DNA from: Hymenopellis radicata
Lineage: Eukaryota; Basidiomycota; Agaricomycetes; Agaricales; Physalacriaceae
Assembly: GCA_015501595.1 (NCBI GenBank)
Contig: JADNRX010001083.1
Span: 1-14,782, forward strand
Direction: 5' to 3'
Length of the DNA stretch: 14,782 nt
Shown here: positions 9,384 to 14,782 of the stretch, in pieces
Numbering within the stretch: position 1 is the stretch's first letter
Layout of the letters: the number at the start of each line of letters is the position of its first letter
The notes under the pieces: generated by a model
What the model was told of the DNA's origin: nothing
Database searches by the model: none
The model's input: the letters and a program-made list of their open reading frames with translations, nothing else
Position numbers and translations under genes: made by a program

Positions 9384-9735
9384 GGTTCTAAAAAAATAAG
9401 GCAGGTGAGTGAAGGAAACGAAAGGATAAAATGTCTTCCTCGGCTTGTTTCGCGGCAGTTTATGGCTCAAGCCACGCAACCCTGCACTCTCGATCATGAT
9501 AATGGCAGACAACGATGGCAAGTTCATGTTTTCAGGAAGAATACCGATTCTCATCGTCTGTACAGTGTTTGCGCTTGTTCCAGGAGATCGTGCTCGAACA
9601 TTCTGCAGATTATGCGACCATTCTATTCTCAAAACATCAAAACCATCGCACATTCGAAATAAAACACATACCAAAGCACTGGCAGCACACCGTGCAGCAC
9701 GTTCAAGCGGTGAAACACCCACCAGCATACCGGCG
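9384..9735. promoter_or_regulatory. Divergent intergenic region, shared promoter candidate (unit 2)
   Basis: Copy of 1997-2347 with minor indels. It separates the divergent starts at 9383 (minus) and 9736 (plus). Nothing beyond the expected promoters could be recognised. Confidence 0.55.
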
Positions 9736-10530
9736 ATGCATCCATCCAACTTTACTTCTTGAACGACGCCACAGACGATCTTATGCATGATTCATCGGAG
9801 GAGGAACAGAGCAATTCGGGTGAACAGGACTATTTTGCGGCCTTCCATCAAGATCCGGAAACTGGGACGTATCTTGACGGGTTATACCAACCGATCCAAT
9901 TTACCACGGGAGACGCCCCGGAGGCTCAGCGACAGCGACTACACAAACAGCTAGATCAGCAGCTTGATAACCTATATCTTCTGGGAGAACATGCCTTGTT
10001 TAGCCAGTTTGACCAGGCGATTGACGGTCCGCAAGCCAACGATCCGAATGATACCGCTGAGGATGACTCTCCTGTCGCCCATCTAACATCCGCCATCGAA
10101 GCTCTTGGTGAGTTATCTCCTATGTGATGTTGATAACACTGAAAGAGTCGCAAATAGCTATGAATTATGATGAGGACGACGACGACATCGTGATGGAAGA
10201 AGTAGAGCCTGAGAAAGATTCGGCATGGTGGCCGTAACCCATCCAAACAGGTAACGTAACATGGTTTTGGCTCTCATGCCACTCACCAAAATACATTCAG
10301 GCCTTCTTGATTGACATGATGGATAACCAGCCGCGTCAACGTCTGTCGGATGATCATTTGAAGACGGTTCTCTGGGTAATGCGCGAATCTGGAACGCCGA
10401 ACGTACCCTCATTTTCTGCTATTCGCAAACTTCAAGACAAACTTGCAAAAGGGTTCGTTTAGCTCCTCGCCACTACACCACCAATTTGGTCGGAGCTTCT
10501 GAGGATGTTGACCAGAGATATCAGAAGTAG
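9736..10530 (+). CDS. N-terminal half of the transposase-like protein, 231 residues; frameshifted copy (unit 2)
   Basis: Exons are 9736-10107, 10158-10250 and 10301-10530, with the same two 50-nt introns as the intact copy at 2348-3143. Three single-base differences break the frame. A C is lost near 9758, so the ATG at 9736 soon meets a stop and only a downstream ATG at 9759 is open. An extra A near 10237 turns GGCCGTACCC into GGCCGTAACCC. A G is lost near 10459, so GGGTTCGG becomes GGGTTCG. The WWPYPS, SGTPNVPS and PRHYTTNL landmarks are all still present across frames. The stop TAG at 10528-10530 is the same as in unit 1. Confidence 0.75.
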
Positions 10531-10760
10531 ACAGGACTAACGTATTGGGATCTTGTCGTAGTTAGATAGAATCGATGATTCTGGGGCCATGTTGCTCGGG
10601 TATACCCCGAGTATGTCTGACTCATCACCGTCACATCGTCCCGATGTTCCTCTCCATATCGTCAACACATACCTGCTGAACTTCTGCGTTTAATACTGCG
10701 GCATCAGCATGCCTCTTAGCTCTTCACCTTGCTTCACCGGCACCTTTTCCTCTTTCAATC
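10531..10760. other. Intergenic gap after the N-terminal half-gene (unit 2)
   Basis: Copy of 3144-3373. It holds the intron-end-like GACTAACG..TCGTAG stretch, the hairpin at 10595-10611 and the pyrimidine-rich leader of the next gene. No gene is seen. Confidence 0.5.
10595..10611. repeat. Short inverted repeat (CTCGGG-TATAC-CCCGAG), unit 2
   Basis: Second copy of the 17-nt hairpin at 3208-3224, unchanged. Confidence 0.5.
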
Positions 10761-11572
10761 ATGGCCTCTTCTCTTGATGGACTGACGGCCTCGGGCACAT
10801 ATGGGACACAGTCCGAGTATGATGACAATGATCAGAAACCGCCGGTCGCTCATTCACCAGAAAATGCTCTCCTTCGCCAACTGCTTCACGAGGAGGCGGT
10901 GGTACCTTTGGAACGAGCAGTCTCCGCTGCCTTGAAACCGCTCATTGGACACGTTCAGGATACGAACTGCCACTTGCAGGAGTTGTTTGCTTTGGGGCCT
11001 ATGGTGCGTCTGAACTCGATGAGCCGTACCATTATTCATCAGTCTGAACAGCTTCAGACTGTCCCCAGCGATGTGCCAATTTGTAATGAGCGCCTTGCGC
11101 AGCTTCTTGCGGAAGCCTTTGCTGAGCCCTCGGAGTCGAGCAACGTACAGCGCGCCATCCTTAATCCAGATGAATCCGTCACGGAATCGGAAGCGTCAGA
11201 TGGGGAAGATGTAAGTGTATCCTTGGAATATTTGTTCTTTGCTCATGATACTTCCAGTGCGATAAATTCGACTCCTTGTTACGACTTCTCAGCGTTCCCG
11301 AGGCGGGTCGCACCAAGCAATGGGCATTCGAGCGACTTGCCTTGTTCTCCAAGCTAGAGACCCTAATGGCGAAAGAGCGCGTCGACGATGTATGGGCAGA
11401 TAATACCCTGGCTCAGCTGCAAGTCGAGCAGGAGAAGCTTCGTATCAAGGTCATGGCGGGTCGGTCAGCTGCTCAAGTAAGGAAGGATCGGATTGGGCGT
11501 ATGCAAGCCGCGCGCGCCGCACTGAAGAGGCATATGCACGTAGTTGCACTTCGAGCTAGGTTCAATGTCTGA
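10761..11572 (+). CDS. Unknown 254-residue gene, two exons (intact copy)
   Basis: Exon 1 (10761-11210, 150 codons) and exon 2 (11258-11572, 105 codons with TGA) are joined across a 47-nt intron, GTAAGT to TTCCAG, in phase 0. The protein begins MASSLDGLTASGTYGTQSEY. A polar N-terminal tail leads into a helical segment rich in Leu, Glu and Ala (about residues 35-100), an acidic stretch SVTESEASDGED (about 139-150), and a second helical part of about 100 residues. The second part contains LAQLQVEQEKLRIKVMAG and a basic C-terminus (VRKDRIGRMQAARAALKRH). I do not recognise it, and I see no enzyme motif, signal peptide or membrane segment. Its helical, charged make-up would suit a structural or DNA-binding accessory protein, but that is a guess. 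Its 3' end converges on the large gene within about 40 bp. Confidence 0.85.
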
Positions 11573-11608
11573 TAAAATTACCATTTCGTATGATTTTTTA
11601 GAATGTCG

Positions 11609-14600
11609 CTATCTATTTCGCCTGCCTATTCTTTTCGCGTGTCTCTTGTGACTTGGCTTGTGCTGCCGCTCGCTTCTGGGCCAGATACCTGTAACTGTGC
11701 TGCCAACTGTCTCTCTAAGCTTCGTCCAACTCATTCGGCCTAATGCCTGTGCTTCTTGCCAATGCATGCTTGTTTTTCTCCCGAGTTTCCTTTGCTTTTG
11801 CCTGTGTCTCGGCACGTTTCTTCGGACCAGTCACTTGAAGTTCTAATGACAATGCTCGATGATAGGCTTGTCGATCGGCCTGAAGTGGGATGGGAGCAAC
11901 GAGATTTCGGGGTAGAAGTTCGCGGATGAGGTGGGCATTGTGAATCCCGTGCATATTTAGATGGAAACAGTCGTCATCGGCATGAATGATGCACTTGGTG
12001 GGCTTATCTGTTTCCAACCGCTCTTGGACTTGTTTGTGGTCTGAGTCGCCAATAACGCAACCACCAGATACACAATCATGTTGGGCATTGAAGTTGAACA
12101 AGACATCCTATTCGGACACTCGTGAGTCAGCTCGTATTGACGAGTATTCACTTGAAATAACGCACCTCGGGTACAGCTATCAGTACTTGTTTTGTAGGTG
12201 TACGAACGAGTATCGGCATGTTAAGGCGCTGGTCCCGTTCATCGGCAACCTCGAAATGTTCCAGCAGAACCGATGTCTGCTTTGTCATTCCAGCACGACA
12301 AAGGATTGCACGAATTCGCCCAATGCGCGTACCCTGATTCGTGTCAGGAGACCTCGGGATTACATTCTTCGACGACTTACATTGGATGACTTCAAGAAGA
12401 CCCACGATCCAACAGTGCAGATATCTTTCGCTTGCGAAACGAGAAGGGTACAGTTCTCCCAGTTTCCGTCGGACACGGCCTCAGGCAGGGAACCGGAAAG
12501 AATGAAGTCCTTGGTATGAGTTTCCCAAGAGCCAGCATGTCGCTTCGCACGAGGGCTACGTTTAACGTCACCTGCAGTATGGTGTCAGTGTTGCTTCCAG
12601 ATAATCTAGCAGATACGGACCAGATTTAATCAAGCTATGGTCTGTCCATCCGAGACGTCGTTGTAACTCTCGGTTTTGATGCAGAAACAACGGGATGGAA
12701 GGTCCTGCTCGAACGTATCTCCCTTCGCTTTCCTTCCACCAGCCGCCACTGACCACATGCTTAAACCGTTCCATACTTGCCAGAGCTACAGAAATATCAT
12801 GACTGGGCGCGAGATGATTTGAGAGAATGCTGCACTGTCGAAATATCGCATTGAAACACTCGAACACTTCAGTTGCGAAGATGACGGCGGGTCCAAGTCT
12901 TCGAATGTCATCGGGGAGATGAGTAAGAACGTGCAGCTTGGCTTTTGTTATGATGCGACGAGGATCTACCTTTCCCCAGGCATCCAAGACGTTCGCAATC
13001 AATACTTCAAGATCTGCCTATGTGATCTATGAGATGGCGGAAATACAGCAACCGAGAACTGCTCACAAGATAGGTATCCATGTCACGAATTTCCGGAACC
13101 CATAGAAGTGCCCCAAGTTCCCCGGTAACCTTCCACAGCTGAAAGACATCGGGAGTACAGAGATCATGAACATGAAAGACACCAATCTGTTGAAGGGTTT
13201 TGAAGTGCTTTCCGATGAGAGAGTTCTTGTACTGAACAAGATACGCAGCACGCGGTGGAGGAATGGTGAGCCCTGTGATCGATGATGACTGCAACCGAAC
13301 GGCAAATGTCTCCTCGTCGACCTTGGTCCAGGTCTTATTTGTTGTATGCCATACATACTTATTAGTTCCAAGTAAGCATGTGTGTAGAATCTCGCCCGGA
13401 GTATCAAGATGTGGATTGATGCCTGATTTGAGTCAACAACTACTTCCGAAGCGTTATTCAGCTGCAACACGTACCGCGGGTGCACAATAAAATGTTATAA
13501 TGGATTCCTGGCCGAATATCGTTTCGCAGTGCTAGAACAAGGAGGTTAGCACTATAAGACATGCACTGCCAGTGAGTTGGTTGAACTCACGATCATCTAC
13601 AGCAAGCTGTTCATAATCATCCTGAGGCTGCCGAACGACCCATTCCCAAAGCTCGGTGCCAACAGTCGCAGTGATCTCCTCTGTGAGTGATTTACGATCT
13701 TCACGCGACATGCGCTCGTTCAATCGTTGATCGCGTGTTTCTCGGTTTTTGAGCTTTGCATTGAGAATCGGCTTGGCCTTGGCAAGCAGCGTGTCAATCC
13801 AAAACTGAGCAATCTTATCCTTGACGCCCGTTTCAGTCGATAACTGACCAATTCCGCCCTGATCCCCATGACATGCTAACCAAATCTGTTTGCGAATAAC
13901 AGAAATCGTCTTCTCACATTCTCGAGGTACTCCCGGATGGAAGAGTGCCTCATATCCTTCTACACTCTCCTTGACTTGCTCAGAGCCACCGGACATATCA
14001 CGCCGGCAGTTCAGACTCGCATTCACACCCAGATGAGAGGATGTTTCGGACTGCTGAGGATTGTCGGCAGGAAGGAAGTGTGGGATAACTTGGAACATGA
14101 TTTCCTGCTCGAGTTCGCAGTCATACGCGTTGTGCCACCGATCCTCTTTACTACAGTTTACGTTAGTAGGTTCTATTCGCTGAAACAGAAGATACAGAAC
14201 GTACAAGTCTTCCGATAATGCCACGAACTGCTCCGAAGACGACGCAAATGATGATGTGGAGCAAGACCGAATAAAGTATTCCTGAGATAGTTGCTGATGT
14301 GGGAGATTCGCATTCGTTGTGTATATGTTTGTGTGAGCATTGTACTGCTTGCTCACATTTCCAGAGACGTCGTCGCTCCAGGGAATTACCCGAAGTCGGA
14401 ATAACGGCTTTCCTTTTGCAACAATACGTAGCGGTGAGGCTTCAAAGTAGTCCTTTGGCGAGTTCTCTATCAAATACAGTTTTTACTTAGTAAAAACTCG
14501 ACTTGAGCGCAAGATAGTCGCACCTGAGAGCCGAATCATATCCCAGGACATGGATGGCATCAGATCCAACAAGTTACGTGTCAGAGTGTGTGCTGATACA

Positions 14601-14782
14601 CGCGCCGTGTGCTCTGTATCAACACAAAAAGTATGGATTCTGTTCGGAGCCAGTCTGTGTAACCTTATAAACCTCAACATGAACCGCGCCCTTGACCGTT
14701 AGCCAGCGTAAGGGTACAACAAATGATCCTTGACTTGTCTGTGCAATCTCGTTGATGTAGAAATGCCGGTGCTTATTCGCCG
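11609..14782 (-). CDS. Large transposase-like gene, clean frame, 5' end cut by the window end
   Basis: Exons (minus strand) are 14524-14782 (partial), 14205-14466, 13591-14150, 13475-13531, 13067-13422, 12621-13017, 12381-12571, 12166-12333 and 11715-12107. All exon phases match from 14466 to the TAG at 11715-11717, giving 794 residues. Only the partial first exon carries an error, an extra A in the run near 14628. Landmarks are SDDVSGN, PADNPQQSE, DTPGEILHT, HLPDDIRR, TEVFECFN and FNAQHDC, with a Lys/Arg/Ala-rich C-terminus. The family motif I remember as CRxC (a zinc-knuckle-like pair) appears here as CRRD, so the second Cys is absent. If the molecule is circular, the missing start is at 1-311. 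After the TAG, a second C-terminus-like segment continues to 11613, described separately. Another frame ends at 11609. Confidence 0.85.
11613..11714 (-). pseudogene. Relic of a second, diverged C-terminal segment of the same family
   Basis: Directly behind the TAG at 11715-11717, the same frame stays open to another TAG at 11613-11615. At 11619-11678 it encodes QKRAAAQAKSQETREKNRQA. The end of the real gene (11763-11822) encodes KKRAETQAKAKETREKNKHA, exactly 144 bp upstream. Thirteen of 20 residues are identical while most codons differ at the third base. Just before it, in another frame, LQVSGP matches LQVTGP before the first copy, and one base too many separates the two parts. I read this as an old duplication or the tail of a paralogue. 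Unit 1 has the same relic at about 4226-4330. Confidence 0.6.
14478..14498. repeat. 21-nt perfect palindrome inside an intron (unit 2)
   Basis: Second copy of the palindrome at 7086-7106, in the 57-nt intron 14467-14523 of the large gene. It is identical in both units. Confidence 0.75.

Larger units (their letters stand above)
7390..14782. repeat. Tandem unit 2 of the 7.39-kb head-to-tail repeat
   Basis: Second full copy, four bases longer than unit 1 because of the net balance of small indels. It ends exactly where another copy would begin, so the window holds 2.00 units. This is what results when a circular molecule is written twice, or when an array is cut to a whole number of repeats. 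Gene by gene, unit 2 has the clean reading frame for the 254-residue gene and most of the large gene, while unit 1 has it for the 342- and 231-residue genes. Confidence 0.97.

Noticed and set aside
7390..14782. Unit 2 as a diverged paralogue or old segmental duplication
   Set aside because: Differences are mostly one-base indels in homopolymers with few substitutions, and each unit repairs frames broken in the other.
1..14782. CRISPR array, tRNA, rRNA, plasmid replication origin or viral replication gene
   Set aside because: No short regularly spaced repeats, no tRNA cloverleaf or rRNA motifs and no replication protein motifs were found. The spliced genes show a eukaryotic nuclear origin.

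Overview
The window is almost exactly two head-to-tail copies of one 7.39-kb unit. Unit 1 is 1-7389 and unit 2 is 7390-14782. The last base of the window joins to the first in the same way that 7389 joins to 7390, so the sequence reads like a circle written out twice. The copies differ mainly by single-base insertions and deletions, often in homopolymers, as expected of a long-read assembly that was not fully polished. No prokaryotic operon structure, ribosome binding sites, tRNA or rRNA were seen. Genes are cut by short GT-AG introns of 43-59 nt, some with CTAAC-like branch points. With the protein family of the largest gene, this points to a filamentous basidiomycete, most likely an agaricomycete.

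Each unit carries four genes. In unit 1 coordinates, a 342-residue protein of seven exons lies on the minus strand (678-1996). It is divergent from a 231-residue, three-exon gene on the plus strand (2348-3143). A second plus-strand gene of two exons and 254 residues follows (3374-4186). A large minus-strand gene of about ten exons and about 966 residues converges on it (7697 down to 4226, crossing the unit boundary). The exon models were built by hand. Exon phases agree across every junction of the large gene in unit 2, and across all exons of the 342-residue and 231-residue genes in unit 1, so at least one clean version of almost every segment exists.

The large gene belongs to a very abundant agaricomycete family of intron-rich proteins that I infer to be RNase H-fold (DDE), CACTA/Plavaka-like transposases. 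Its N-terminal region is missing from its own strand. A matching N-terminal region is the 231-residue plus-strand gene, which stops where the family similarity of the minus-strand gene begins. The transposase-like protein is therefore split into two separately started genes on opposite strands. One inversion of roughly 3.1-7.7 kb would make it colinear again. A second, diverged copy of the C-terminal coding segment just behind the stop codon suggests a history of recombination between paralogues. Whether the 7.39-kb unit is an extrachromosomal circle, a chromosomal tandem array or an assembly dimer cannot be decided from the sequence alone.
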